The translations under genes were made by a program, and so were the position numbers. The notes under the pieces are model-generated. The model saw nothing but the letters and a program-made list of their open reading frames with translations, searched no databases and had not been told where the DNA came from. This document shows, in pieces, positions 43,466-52,590 of a stretch of DNA of 64,000 nt. Origin of the DNA: Mesorhizobium koreense (GTDB lineage Bacteria; Pseudomonadota; Alphaproteobacteria; Rhizobiales; Rhizobiaceae); the NCBI RefSeq assembly GCF_031656215.1, contig NZ_CP134228.1, forward strand, positions 3,491,001-3,555,000. Reading direction: 5' to 3'. Position 1 is the first letter of the stretch; the number at the start of each line of letters is the position of its first letter.

Positions 43466-44505
43466 GAACGGCCTCCGTCCATCCGGGGATCGAGCAGGTT
43501 ATAAAGCACGTCGGAAAGCATGTTGAGGAACACGAACATAGCTCCGACCACGAACGTCCCGCCGAGCACGGCATTCATGTCTGCGCGAAACAGTGACGAG
43601 GCCAGGTAGTTGCCGATGCCAGGCCAGGAGAAGATCGTCTCGACCAGCACCGAGCCTTCCAGCAGGCTGCCGTAGGACAGGGCGACGATGGTCACCAATG
43701 GAATGGCGGCATTGCGCAAGGCATGTCTGGCGACCACCTCGAATTCTGTGGCGCCCTTGAGGCGGGCCGTCAAAACGTATTCCCGGTTGAGCTGATCGAG
43801 CATGAACGAGCGCGTCATCCGGCCGATATATGCCAAGCTGTAGTAGCCGAGCAGCGAAGCCGGCAAAATCATGTGGCTCATCGCGTTGGAAAACACATCC
43901 CAGTCGCCCGCAATCGCGCTGTCGATGAGAATGGAGCCTGTGTGACGGGGCACCACGCCCTGAAAGAAGATATCCAGCTGGCCTGGACCCGACACCCAGT
44001 CGAGCTTGAAATAAAGGACGAAAAGTCCGACGAGGCCGAGCCAGAATACCGGCACCGAATAGCCGATGAGGGCAAACACACGGATCAGGTGATCCGGCCA
44101 TTTGCCATGATAGTAAGCTGCTATGACGCCGGCAGGGATTCCCGTCACCACACCGATCAGCAGGCCGAAGGTGGCCAATTCAAGTGTGGCTGGGAAGAAA
44201 TCGAGAAGGTCGATGAGCACCGGCCGGCTGGTGATGAACGACTGGCCGAAATCGCCATGAAGCAGTTTCCACAGGTAGGTGAAGAACTGCACATAGACCG
44301 GCTGGTCACGACCAAGCTCCACGAAGACACGATCATAGACTTCTTTCGAGGCCTTATCGCCGACGATTGCCAGGACCGGATCGATGGGAACGACCCGGCC
44401 AATGACGAAGGTCAGCACGACGAGGCCGAGCAAGGTGAGCGCCACGCTTGTCAGCGACGATGCGAGCCGTCTTGGCAGCGTTGTGAGGAGCAAGGTCAAA
44501 ACCAA
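43462..44505 (-). CDS. Peptide/nickel-family ABC transporter permease (DppB-like)
   Basis: 347 residues with about six membrane segments and the DppB features: a first helix followed by VVPIDPVLAIVGDKAS, the DFGQSFITSRPVL loop, and the EAA loop TARLKGATEFEVVARHALRNAAIP. It heads the membrane part of the first importer, 58 bases after the binding-protein gene. Confidence 0.92.
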   Translation of the reverse strand: MVLTLLLTTLPRRLASSLTSVALTLLGLVVLTFVIGRVVPIDPVLAIVGDKASKEVYDRVFVELGRDQPVYVQFFTYLWKLLHGDFGQSFITSRPVLIDLLDFFPATLELATFGLLIGVVTGIPAGVIAAYYHGKWPDHLIRVFALIGYSVPVFWLGLVGLFVLYFKLDWVSGPGQLDIFFQGVVPRHTGSILIDSAIAGDWDVFSNAMSHMILPASLLGYYSLAYIGRMTRSFMLDQLNREYVLTARLKGATEFEVVARHALRNAAIPLVTIVALSYGSLLEGSVLVETIFSWPGIGNYLASSLFRADMNAVLGGTFVVGAMFVFLNMLSDVLYNLLDPRMDGGRS

Positions 44506-44563
44506 TCCTGATCATGCGGCAGGAATAGCGGACCAGAGCGATGCGCCCCGGTCCGCCATCGTG

Positions 44564-46153
44564 TCAGTCTTTGCTGGCGGACCAGTATCGGTCGTCCGAG
44601 AAGGTCAAACCGAGCACGACCCCTTTGACCTTGGAATTGACACCTACTCGGCGCACTTCCTGGAACATATAGATGAACGGGGAGGTGTCGGTGTGCGTCT
44701 TCTGCAGGTCCTGATACATCGCCTTGCGTTTGAGCGTATCCTGCTCACGCACCGCCGCCATCGCCTGTTTGGAAAGCTCGCCGGCATTCCAGCCGAAGCG
44801 GTCAGCCAGGCTTTCCGACCCATCGGGCGCGTCCTGCTTGTTGACGGCGAATGCCTTGGCGTTGGAATGCGGGTCGGGATAGTCCGGCCCCCACAGGCCC
44901 AGCCAGATATCGAGCTTGTGGCTGCGGTAGCGGTCAAGCCACTGCTGCCCGTCGACCACTTGCAAATTCAATTTGATACCGGCTTCGGCCATGGTGGCCT
45001 GGATGGCCTGCGCCCAGTCCGTGTAGGGCGGCGAATTCCAGACCACGGTGTCCAGCGAGAAACCGGAAGTGACGCCGGCCTCCTTGAGCAGCGCCTTGGC
45101 CTTCTCGACGTCGAGCTTGTATGGCGTGTAGTCGAGTGCGCCGAGAAAGCCATCTGGAACGAGCGTCTGGTGCACCTTCATGGCGCCGCGCGAGATGGTG
45201 GCGGCGATCCCTTGATAATCGACCAGATATTTCAGCGCCTCCACCACCTTGGGCTTGGCAAGGTACGGGTTACGCACGTTGAGGCCCATATAGTAGATCG
45301 TGCCAGACTGGCTGGTGATGACTTTGACGCCAGCATTGTCTTTGATTGCGTCGAAATCATCGGAACCAAGCTTGTTCGCGACATCGATGTCGCCCTTTTC
45401 GAGCAGCAACCGCTGCGTGGCGCTCTCCGCGACATGCTGGATAAAGATGCGTTCGACACCGGGCCGTGTCCCCCAGAAGTTTTCGTTCCGCTTCAGGAGG
45501 ATCGACTTCTTCGGTTCCCATTTGACGAGTTCGAAAGGGCCGGAACCGGCCGAGTGCTCGCTCTTGAGCCATGCATTGCCGAAATCGCCCTTCACCTCAT
45601 GCTCGCTTACGAGCTTGCTGTCGACAATGCCGCCGACATAGGAAGACAGGCAGTAGAAGAGAAAACTCGGAGCGTATCGGTCGCCGATTTCGATGACCAG
45701 CGTCTGGTCGTCGGCAGCCTTGATCCGGTCCTTGACGTTTTCGGGCGTGAACCCGAACTGCGTGATGATGAAGGCGGAGCGTGATTTCATCAGAACAACG
45801 CGGCGCAGCGAATATTCGGCATCACGCGCGGTGACCGGGTTGCCGGAGGCGAATTTCGCCTTGGGGTTCATCTTGAAGGTGAAGATTTTGCCGTCGGCCG
45901 AAATCGACCAGCTTTCAGCCAGGACGCCGACAATCTTGGTTGGGTCATTGACGTCGAAACTGACCAACGGCTGGTAGATCTGATTGCTGGTCAGTACGCC
46001 GCCAACCTCGGAAACCTCGCCGGGATCGAGGCTGATCACATCGTCGATTGCATCGGCAACGACAAGGGTGTTTGCCGGCGTCTTAGCGGATGCCGCCAAG
46101 ACATCCAAGCCCAGGCAAAGCATCAGGGCCATCATCAGTTTCAGCAGTTTCAT
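44564..46153 (-). CDS. Peptide/nickel-family ABC transporter substrate-binding protein (SBP_bac_5)
   Basis: 529 residues from ATG 46153 (GGGAGG ribosome site). A signal peptide (MKLLKLMMALMLCLGLDVLA, then cleavage near ASAK) precedes the mature family-5 binding protein: SLDPGEVSEVGGVLTSNQIYQPLV, KFASGNPVTARDAEYSLRRV and VEALKYLVDYQGIA are the classical segments. It delivers a peptide or similar oligomer to the permease pair. The regulator gene lies 40 bases upstream on the same strand. Confidence 0.92.
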   Translation of the reverse strand: MKLLKLMMALMLCLGLDVLAASAKTPANTLVVADAIDDVISLDPGEVSEVGGVLTSNQIYQPLVSFDVNDPTKIVGVLAESWSISADGKIFTFKMNPKAKFASGNPVTARDAEYSLRRVVLMKSRSAFIITQFGFTPENVKDRIKAADDQTLVIEIGDRYAPSFLFYCLSSYVGGIVDSKLVSEHEVKGDFGNAWLKSEHSAGSGPFELVKWEPKKSILLKRNENFWGTRPGVERIFIQHVAESATQRLLLEKGDIDVANKLGSDDFDAIKDNAGVKVITSQSGTIYYMGLNVRNPYLAKPKVVEALKYLVDYQGIAATISRGAMKVHQTLVPDGFLGALDYTPYKLDVEKAKALLKEAGVTSGFSLDTVVWNSPPYTDWAQAIQATMAEAGIKLNLQVVDGQQWLDRYRSHKLDIWLGLWGPDYPDPHSNAKAFAVNKQDAPDGSESLADRFGWNAGELSKQAMAAVREQDTLKRKAMYQDLQKTHTDTSPFIYMFQEVRRVGVNSKVKGVVLGLTFSDDRYWSASKD

Positions 46154-46193
46154 GTTCCTCCCCTTTCTTCGGTAGCGCGCCTCCCCAAGGCCC

Positions 46194-46817
46194 TCAGGCA
46201 TCTGGGAACAGCGGCAGCGTGCCAACCCACAATTCGATGACGGTCGTGTCGCCAACGGTCGATGACCGGTGCGGTCGATCCGATTGGAAATGGATAGAGT
46301 CTCCTTTGCCGAGCAGATGGCGCTCGCCCTCGATCTCATAGAGAACCTCGCCCTCGAGCACGAAAACGAACTCCTCGCCAGCGTTGTGCATCACCTCCGT
46401 CACCTGCCCCGGCGGGCGATGAACGAGGCAAGCGTTCAATTTCGCGCCCGGGAACCCTCGGCCGAGCAACTCATAGGTGCGTTGAACGTCACCAAGGCTG
46501 AAGGTTTCACGCTCGCCTACTCGCGTGACGACGCCAGAATGGCTGGGAGAATTGACGAACGCGTCGATGGACACACCGAGCGCTGCAGCGATGTTGCAGA
46601 GCGAGGAAAGAGACGGCGTGGATACGCCGCGTTCCACCTGCGACAGGAATCCGATCGAGAGGTCGGTTTCCTTGGCGATCTGCTCCAGCGTCTTGTCTAT
46701 CTCGCGACGCCGCTTGCGGATCTTGGAGCCCAATGCGGGAGACTTCATCACCGGAGCCTCCGTCGACACATCTTCTTTCGTCTTACGAATTGCCAATTTC
46801 CGATCTCTCACAGTCAC
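46194..46817 (-). CDS. XRE family regulator with C-terminal cupin domain
   Basis: 207 residues. Residues about 28-90 are an XRE helix-turn-helix (IRKRRREIDKTLEQIAKETD, then LSIGFLSQVERGVSTPSLSSL). Residues about 120-200 are a cupin (HNAGEEFVFVLEGEVLYEIEGERHLLGKGDSIHF region). This PuuR-like architecture is common for regulators of amine, amino-acid and peptide use. It sits between the two divergent peptide importers and is transcribed with the left one, so it is a good candidate to control both. The 268-base gap to the right operon is where an operator would be expected. Confidence 0.9.
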   Translation of the reverse strand: MTVRDRKLAIRKTKEDVSTEAPVMKSPALGSKIRKRRREIDKTLEQIAKETDLSIGFLSQVERGVSTPSLSSLCNIAAALGVSIDAFVNSPSHSGVVTRVGERETFSLGDVQRTYELLGRGFPGAKLNACLVHRPPGQVTEVMHNAGEEFVFVLEGEVLYEIEGERHLLGKGDSIHFQSDRPHRSSTVGDTTVIELWVGTLPLFPDA

Positions 46818-47085
46818 TGCGTCGTATTTCGCAACCAGGAACCAGGCGAAGCGAATGGCGCTCGCCGTTAGCTCAGGTTCCGGTCATCGGCATCTAACGC
46901 ATGTCGCTTGAAGTCGCTATAATTATTTTTGCATTGGTTCAAATTTTGTAGTAGGCAGCTCGCGGATCACGGCGAGCATCCTTTCCGTGAATTCGAACGG
47001 GAATGGTGCGGAAGAGAGTGCTTCCGCAGCCGGTTGTTGTGTGCCGCAACGGCCGAGCGCGCCGTTCGGCAAAGGGAGGAATATT

Positions 47086-48666
47086 ATGAAGTTCAGAACT
47101 CTTCTTGCGTCAGCGGTGGCTCTGGGTGCCTTGGCAGTGTTGCCGGCGCAGGCTCTGGAGCGCGGCGGCAGCATGACCTTCGCCCGCTACGACGACTCTA
47201 CGCTGATCGACCCGGTTTACGCCGATCGCAATCCCGACATCTGGATGGTGCCCAACCTTTATGACACCTTGCTTCACACAGGGGCGGACGGAAAAACGAT
47301 CGAGCCGGGCCTGGCGGAAAGCCATGCAGTTGCCCCAGACGGCTTGTCGATTACGTTCAAACTTCGCGCCGACGCCAAGTTCTCCGACGGCACGCCGCTA
47401 ACCGGCGACGATGTCGTATTCTCCCTCGACAGAGCCAGAGACCCGAAGCTCGGACCATGGGCGGGCCTACTCGGCGCGGTAAAGACGGTTTCGGCCGACG
47501 GCAACGTGGTCACGCTCAGCCTTGCGCATCCCGATCCCGCACTGATTTCTATTCTGGCGACATTCAACACGGCGATCGTCTCCAAGGCTGCATTCGCCGC
47601 AGCGCCAGGAACCACGGATCAGGAGAAGGCAAAGGCCCTGTTTGCCAAACAGCCCGTATCCTCCGGCCCCTTCGTATTGAAGGAACGTCAGGCCGGCAGC
47701 CGCATGGTCTTCGAGCGCAACCCGTACTATTGGCAGCCCGGCGAGGATGGGAAGCCCCTGCCCTACCTCGACCGCATAGAATTCCTGCTTATCCCCGACG
47801 ACGCCACCCGTATCCTGAAATTGCAGGCCGGCGAGGTGGATGCGGCCGAGTTCATCCCATTTTCCCGCGTTGCTGAACTGAAGGCGGACCCGAACCTGGA
47901 CATGGAGCTGTTCCCCTCGACGCGGATCATTTACGCGCCGATCAACACCCGCTCGGCCTTCAAGGATGGGACCAAAAATCCCATGGCCGACGTGCGGGTG
48001 CGCCAGGCATTGAACTACGCGACGAACAAGGACACCCTTGTCAAACTGGTCACGTTCGGCACCGGCCAGCCGATGACCTCGCTGATGTCGGCAAGCACGC
48101 AACTTCACTATGGGGATACTCCGCTCTATCCCTACGATCTGGAAAAAGCCAAAACGCTGCTGAAAGAAGCCGGCCTCGCGCAGGGAACGAAGATCAAGTT
48201 CACGACGCTGGCGGGAAGCGCCGACGACGCCACGATGTTCACCGCATTGCAGCAGATGTGGTCGCAGGCGGGTATCGATCTTCAGGTCGAACAAGTGGAC
48301 GGACCGACACGAAGCGACAAGAACCGCTCCGGCGATTTTCAGATCCACACCTATGGCTGGGTCAATGACGTGAACGATCCCGCACAGGTAACGGGCTGGC
48401 TCGGCTACTACCCTTTGCGGCAGGCCGTCGGAACCGGATGGAACAATCCGGAATTCAACAAGCTCTATGAAACGTCGAACACGGAAATCGATCCGAAAAA
48501 GCGCGCGGACGAGTACAAACGCATGCAGGAGATCTATGCCGCCGAGGCGCCGCTCCTCTTCCTCTACGAGACGCCCTTCGCTGTAGCGCTGTCAAAGAAG
48601 GTGCACGACTACGTGCAGACGCCGCTCGGGGCGAATGAGTTCGCCACCGCCTGGCGCGAAAAATAG
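47086..48666 (+). CDS. Peptide/nickel-family ABC transporter substrate-binding protein (SBP_bac_5), second importer
   Basis: 526 residues from ATG 47086, which has an AAAGGGAGGA ribosome site; an upstream in-frame ATG at 46987 lacks one. A signal peptide (MKFRTLLASAVALGALAVLP-AQA) precedes the mature protein, with the family-5 features KFSDGTPLTGDDVVFSLDRA and VRQALNYATNKDTLV. It is the first gene of the right-hand operon. It is clearly not a recent duplicate of the left-hand binding protein, so the two importers likely take different substrates. Confidence 0.93.
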   Translation: MKFRTLLASAVALGALAVLPAQALERGGSMTFARYDDSTLIDPVYADRNPDIWMVPNLYDTLLHTGADGKTIEPGLAESHAVAPDGLSITFKLRADAKFSDGTPLTGDDVVFSLDRARDPKLGPWAGLLGAVKTVSADGNVVTLSLAHPDPALISILATFNTAIVSKAAFAAAPGTTDQEKAKALFAKQPVSSGPFVLKERQAGSRMVFERNPYYWQPGEDGKPLPYLDRIEFLLIPDDATRILKLQAGEVDAAEFIPFSRVAELKADPNLDMELFPSTRIIYAPINTRSAFKDGTKNPMADVRVRQALNYATNKDTLVKLVTFGTGQPMTSLMSASTQLHYGDTPLYPYDLEKAKTLLKEAGLAQGTKIKFTTLAGSADDATMFTALQQMWSQAGIDLQVEQVDGPTRSDKNRSGDFQIHTYGWVNDVNDPAQVTGWLGYYPLRQAVGTGWNNPEFNKLYETSNTEIDPKKRADEYKRMQEIYAAEAPLLFLYETPFAVALSKKVHDYVQTPLGANEFATAWREK

Positions 48667-48730
48667 TCCTTTTCGCTTCCTCCCTGGACGTGGGGGCGCG
48701 ATCCGGCGCCCCCATCGCGTAGAGAGCACC

Positions 48731-49672
48731 ATGTCATCTTTGAACTATCTACTGTCGCGCTTGCTGCAGATCGTGCCGACATTCCTGATCGTCATGATCT
48801 TCATCTTTGTGCTTGTTCGTTTGCTCCCCGGAGATCCCGCGCTCGCCATGGCCGATGCCAAGGCGACGGACGCGCAGCTTGAGATCGTCCGCCAGTCGTT
48901 AGGGCTTGACAAGCCTCTGCCGATCCAATTCGCCATCTTCCTGCGTCATACATTGAGCGGCGATTTGGGGCAGTCGATCCTGATGAAGCAGCCGGTGCTC
49001 GATGTCATCATGAGCCGCCTTCCTGCTACTGCGTTCCTGACGATTTACTCTGTCGCATTGGCAATGCTCATTGCCGGTCCCCTCGCCTTCGTCAGCGCGA
49101 TCAAACATGATCGGCCCGCCGATCTGGCGATCCGCAGCATATTCCAGGTGGGACTTTCCTCTCCCGTATTCTATGTCGGCCTTGTGCTGCTCACGGTTCT
49201 TGCCGCCAAGCTGCGATGGTTCCCGGTCGGCGGTTATGGAACGAGTTTCTTCGACCGCCTCTACCATCTTATCCTGCCCGCCCTGACAGTGGCTTTCTAT
49301 ACCAGCGCCATCATTCTGCGAAACCTGCGCGCCTCCCTCATTGAGGTGCTGGACGCGGAGTTCGTTCAATTTGCTCGTGCCAAGGGATTGTCCCCGCGCA
49401 TCATTCTGACGCGGCATGTCTTGCGCAACGCCTTGATTTCGACCGTCACCCTGCTCGGCCTGTCGATCGGCAACCTCATGAGCGGAACCCTGATTACAGA
49501 AACTGTATTTGCCGTGCCAGGTGTCGGACGACTGATGCTGGAAGCGATTTTCGCCCGGGACTACCCACTGATCCAGGGGCTTACGCTGGTCTTCTGCGTC
49601 ATCGTCTCGATCGTCTTTTTGCTGACAGACATGGTCCAGACCTGGCTCGACCCGAGGCTTCGGCCACGATGA
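48731..49672 (+). CDS. Peptide/nickel-family ABC transporter permease (DppB-like), second importer
   Basis: 313 residues from ATG 48731; codons upstream overlap the binding-protein gene. Six membrane segments, the RLLPGDPALAMAD motif after the first helix, the SGDLGQSILMKQPVL loop and the EAA loop FARAKGLSPRIILTRHVLRNALI are visible. It overlaps the next permease gene by ATGA. Confidence 0.92.
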   Translation: MSSLNYLLSRLLQIVPTFLIVMIFIFVLVRLLPGDPALAMADAKATDAQLEIVRQSLGLDKPLPIQFAIFLRHTLSGDLGQSILMKQPVLDVIMSRLPATAFLTIYSVALAMLIAGPLAFVSAIKHDRPADLAIRSIFQVGLSSPVFYVGLVLLTVLAAKLRWFPVGGYGTSFFDRLYHLILPALTVAFYTSAIILRNLRASLIEVLDAEFVQFARAKGLSPRIILTRHVLRNALISTVTLLGLSIGNLMSGTLITETVFAVPGVGRLMLEAIFARDYPLIQGLTLVFCVIVSIVFLLTDMVQTWLDPRLRPR

Positions 49673-50535
49673 GCACTTCCGTGATCCCTGCTCGCCGCCC
49701 GCCTATACTCCTTGTCGTGCTCGAGCGTGCGCTCAAACAGCCCGCGCTCATCGCCGGTGCGTTCATACTGCTGGCGTCGGCGGCGTTGGCGCTCGCTCCT
49801 TCCATTTTTGCGCCATACGACCCGCTTGCGTTCGATTTCAACGCGATCCAGCAGGCTCCATCCTGGGCACATCCCTTCGGCACCGACAATTTTGGCCGGG
49901 ATGTGCTTTCCAGGGTCATCTGGGCGTATCGCGTCGATATGCAAATCGCTATCTTCGCGACATCCTTTGCGCTGCTAATCGGTGTGCTGGTGGGCGGAGC
50001 CGTAGGTTACTACGGAGGGCTGGCCGACGCCGTATTCGGACGTTGCGTCGACGCAATCATAACCTTTCCATTCCTTGTGCTGGTCATTGCCATCGTCTCG
50101 GTCATGGGACCTGGACTGACCAACATGTACATCGCCATCACCGCGGTGAACTGGGTCTACTACGCACGCCTGATGCGCGCCGAAGTGATGGCGCAGAAAG
50201 CCAATGACTACGCGGCAGCGGGGCTGGTCATGGGCTACTCCGATGCCCGGATCATTTTTCGCCACCTGATGCCCAACGCCATCGGGCCCGTGCTGGTTTA
50301 CTGGATGACCGACATGGCGCTTGCCATCCTGCTCGGCTCCAGCCTCGGCTATCTTGGTCTCGGCGCGCAACCACCAACCGCGGAGTGGGGAGTCCTGATT
50401 GCGGAAGGCCGCAATTTCATTGCTTCCGCCTGGTGGATGTCGCTCATGCCGGGCATCGCCATCGTTCTCACCGGTCTCGGGTTCAGCCTTTTTGGCGACT
50501 CGCTGACCGAGGTGTTGCGGCCGAGGGGCAGATGA
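49669..50535 (+). CDS. Peptide/nickel-family ABC transporter permease (DppC-like), second importer
   Basis: 288 residues with about six membrane segments. The periplasmic segment HPFGTDNFGRDVLSRVIWAYR is the DppC/OppC hallmark, and the EAA loop is AAAGLVMGYSDARIIFRHLMP. It overlaps the DppB-like gene upstream and the ATPase gene downstream, each by four bases, so the membrane and ATPase components are translationally coupled. Confidence 0.92.
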   Translation: MSTSVIPARRPPILLVVLERALKQPALIAGAFILLASAALALAPSIFAPYDPLAFDFNAIQQAPSWAHPFGTDNFGRDVLSRVIWAYRVDMQIAIFATSFALLIGVLVGGAVGYYGGLADAVFGRCVDAIITFPFLVLVIAIVSVMGPGLTNMYIAITAVNWVYYARLMRAEVMAQKANDYAAAGLVMGYSDARIIFRHLMPNAIGPVLVYWMTDMALAILLGSSLGYLGLGAQPPTAEWGVLIAEGRNFIASAWWMSLMPGIAIVLTGLGFSLFGDSLTEVLRPRGR

Positions 50536-51569
50536 AGACCATCCAGGCGAACCTCCGAGTCGACGGAAAAAACCTACCCAAACGCGTTGTGCTCTCCGTT
50601 CGCGAGCTGACGGTTGCCTTCCCTGGTCGGTCGGGAGAACTGGTTGCAGTCGACAACGTGTCCTTCAATGTCGGTTCAGGAGAAATTCTAGGAATTGTCG
50701 GCGAATCGGGCTCCGGAAAAAGCATAACTCTGAGAGCCATAATGGGGATCATCCGTCCACGTGGCAGTGTCCGCGGCGAGATCCTGTGGCGTGGCCATGA
50801 TATCGTTAGCCGACCAGAGCGGGAGCTGCGAGGTATTCGCGGACGTGAGATCGCGATGATCTTTCAGGAGCCGACGGCCTCGCTCAATCCCATGCTTACC
50901 GTTGGGCTTCAGATCGAAGAGAACCTGGCCGCGCATACGTCTCTCGACAGAGGGTCTCGCCGGCGGCGCTGCGTCGAGCTATTGGATATGGTCGGAATTC
51001 CGGACGCGGCGCGACGCCTCGACGACTATCCGCACGAATTTTCCGGTGGAATGCGACAAAGGGCGATGATCGCGATCGCGCTCGCCTCCAGCCCGCAACT
51101 GCTGCTGGCAGATGAGCCGACGACCGCACTTGATGTGACGATCCAGGACCAGATCCTTCGCCTGCTTGGGGAGCTTTGCCGGAATCTCGGTATGGCGATG
51201 ATACTTGTGACTCATGACATGGGCGTTGTCGCCGAGACCTGCGATCGCGTCGCGGTCATGTATGGCGGCCGTTTTGCCGAAGTCGGGCCGACCAGCAGCG
51301 TTATTGCCGCACCGCATCACCCCTACACCAGGGGGCTGTTGAGATCGATACCGCAGGACGTTCCGCCGCGCACGCGGCTGTTTTCAATTCCGGGCACCCC
51401 GCCCTCGATCGACATGCTCCCGAAGGGCTGTGCCTTCGCAGAGCGGTGCCGTTATGCGACCGACGATTGCGTCGCCTCAAGGCCTCTCCTGTATGCGGTC
51501 GGCGCCCGCCATGCCGCGGCATGCCACAATCTTTCCGTTGTTCGCGAAGGCGGCATCCATGATGAATGA
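50532..51569 (+). CDS. Peptide/nickel-family ABC transporter ATP-binding protein (DppD-like), second importer
   Basis: 345 residues from ATG 50532, overlapping the permease stop by ATGA. Walker A is GIVGESGSGKS, Q-loop MIFQEPTASLNPM, signature FSGGMRQRAMIAIAL, Walker B LLLADEPTTALDVT, and the C-terminal oligopeptide-type domain has HHPYTRGLLRSIP and a cysteine-containing GCAFAERCRYATDDC motif, as in OppD/DppD. Confidence 0.92.
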   Translation: MKTIQANLRVDGKNLPKRVVLSVRELTVAFPGRSGELVAVDNVSFNVGSGEILGIVGESGSGKSITLRAIMGIIRPRGSVRGEILWRGHDIVSRPERELRGIRGREIAMIFQEPTASLNPMLTVGLQIEENLAAHTSLDRGSRRRRCVELLDMVGIPDAARRLDDYPHEFSGGMRQRAMIAIALASSPQLLLADEPTTALDVTIQDQILRLLGELCRNLGMAMILVTHDMGVVAETCDRVAVMYGGRFAEVGPTSSVIAAPHHPYTRGLLRSIPQDVPPRTRLFSIPGTPPSIDMLPKGCAFAERCRYATDDCVASRPLLYAVGARHAAACHNLSVVREGGIHDE

Positions 51570-52569
51570 GGCAGTCGGCGCGCCGCCCCTCCTGCGTATC
51601 GAAAATGTCAGCCTGCGATTTGAAAGGCGACGCACCCTGACGGATTTGTTGCTGCGCCGTCCAGCGCGAGTCGTTCGTACGCTCAACGACATCTCGCTTT
51701 CTGTCGGCATTGGCGAGACCCTCGGCATTGTCGGCGAATCGGGATGTGGCAAATCCACCTTGGCTCGCTGCATCGTGCGACTGCTCAAGCCGAACGAAGG
51801 GCATATCGTGTTCGACGGTTCGGACGTCGGTAAATTAGCCGCGAGCAAGCGCCGGCAATACAACCGGAAGGTCCAGATGATCTTCCAGGATCCCTACACC
51901 TCCCTCAATCCGAGGATGACCGTTGGTCAGGTTCTTGCGGAGGCGCTTTCCGTTCATGCCATGCGTCCCAGGGACCAGATCGGTGCCCGGGTCGGTGAAT
52001 TGCTCGAACTGGTCAGGTTGCCGGCAGCATCAATCCAGAAATATCCGCATGAATTCTCCGGGGGACAGCGTCAGCGCATAGCGATCGCGCGGGCCCTCGC
52101 CGTCGAGCCGGTTTGTCTTGTCGCCGATGAACTGGTTTCCGCGCTCGATGTCTCGGTTCAGGCGCAGGTGGTTAACCTGCTCGTGGACCTGCAGGAACGG
52201 CTCGGACTCGCTATCGTATTCGTAGCCCACGATCTTCGCCTTGTTAGGCATGTCTCCCACCGGGTTGCGGTCATCTATCTTGGCTCCGTGGTCGAGATCG
52301 GACCTTCCGAAAGCTTGTTCGCCGCGCCTTTGCATCCTTATTCGAAAGCTCTTCTGGCGTCGGCACCCTCGCTTGCTCCACGACGCCGACGTGCAAGAGC
52401 TGCGATCGCGGGCGAACTTCCCAGCCCTCTCGCTATTCCCACCGGCTGCCCGTTTCACCCTCGCTGCCCGCATGCGACGGAGATTTGCCGAACAGAACGG
52501 CCGTCTCTTTCGCATTTCCATGACGGCAATGTGGCCTGCCACCATGCCGCGGATATCGCGCGAAGATAA
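51559..52569 (+). CDS. Peptide/nickel-family ABC transporter ATP-binding protein (DppF-like), second importer
   Basis: 336 residues from ATG 51559 (or 51562), within the last codons of the previous gene. Walker A is GIVGESGCGKST, signature FSGGQRQRIAIARAL, and Walker B is LVADELVSALDVS, where the usual DEPTSALD reads DELVSALD: the catalytic Asp-Glu is kept. The C-terminus has HPYSKALLAS and GCPFHPRCPHATEIC. It completes the five-part importer. Confidence 0.92.
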   Translation: MMNEAVGAPPLLRIENVSLRFERRRTLTDLLLRRPARVVRTLNDISLSVGIGETLGIVGESGCGKSTLARCIVRLLKPNEGHIVFDGSDVGKLAASKRRQYNRKVQMIFQDPYTSLNPRMTVGQVLAEALSVHAMRPRDQIGARVGELLELVRLPAASIQKYPHEFSGGQRQRIAIARALAVEPVCLVADELVSALDVSVQAQVVNLLVDLQERLGLAIVFVAHDLRLVRHVSHRVAVIYLGSVVEIGPSESLFAAPLHPYSKALLASAPSLAPRRRRARAAIAGELPSPLAIPTGCPFHPRCPHATEICRTERPSLSHFHDGNVACHHAADIARR

Positions 52570-52590
52570 GGCCCTCACCAGGAACCGGTC

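Noticed and set aside
46987-47085. Upstream start for the second peptide-binding protein
   Set aside because: It would bury the signal peptide 33 residues inside the protein and lacks a ribosome site, whereas ATG 47086 has AAAGGGAGGA.
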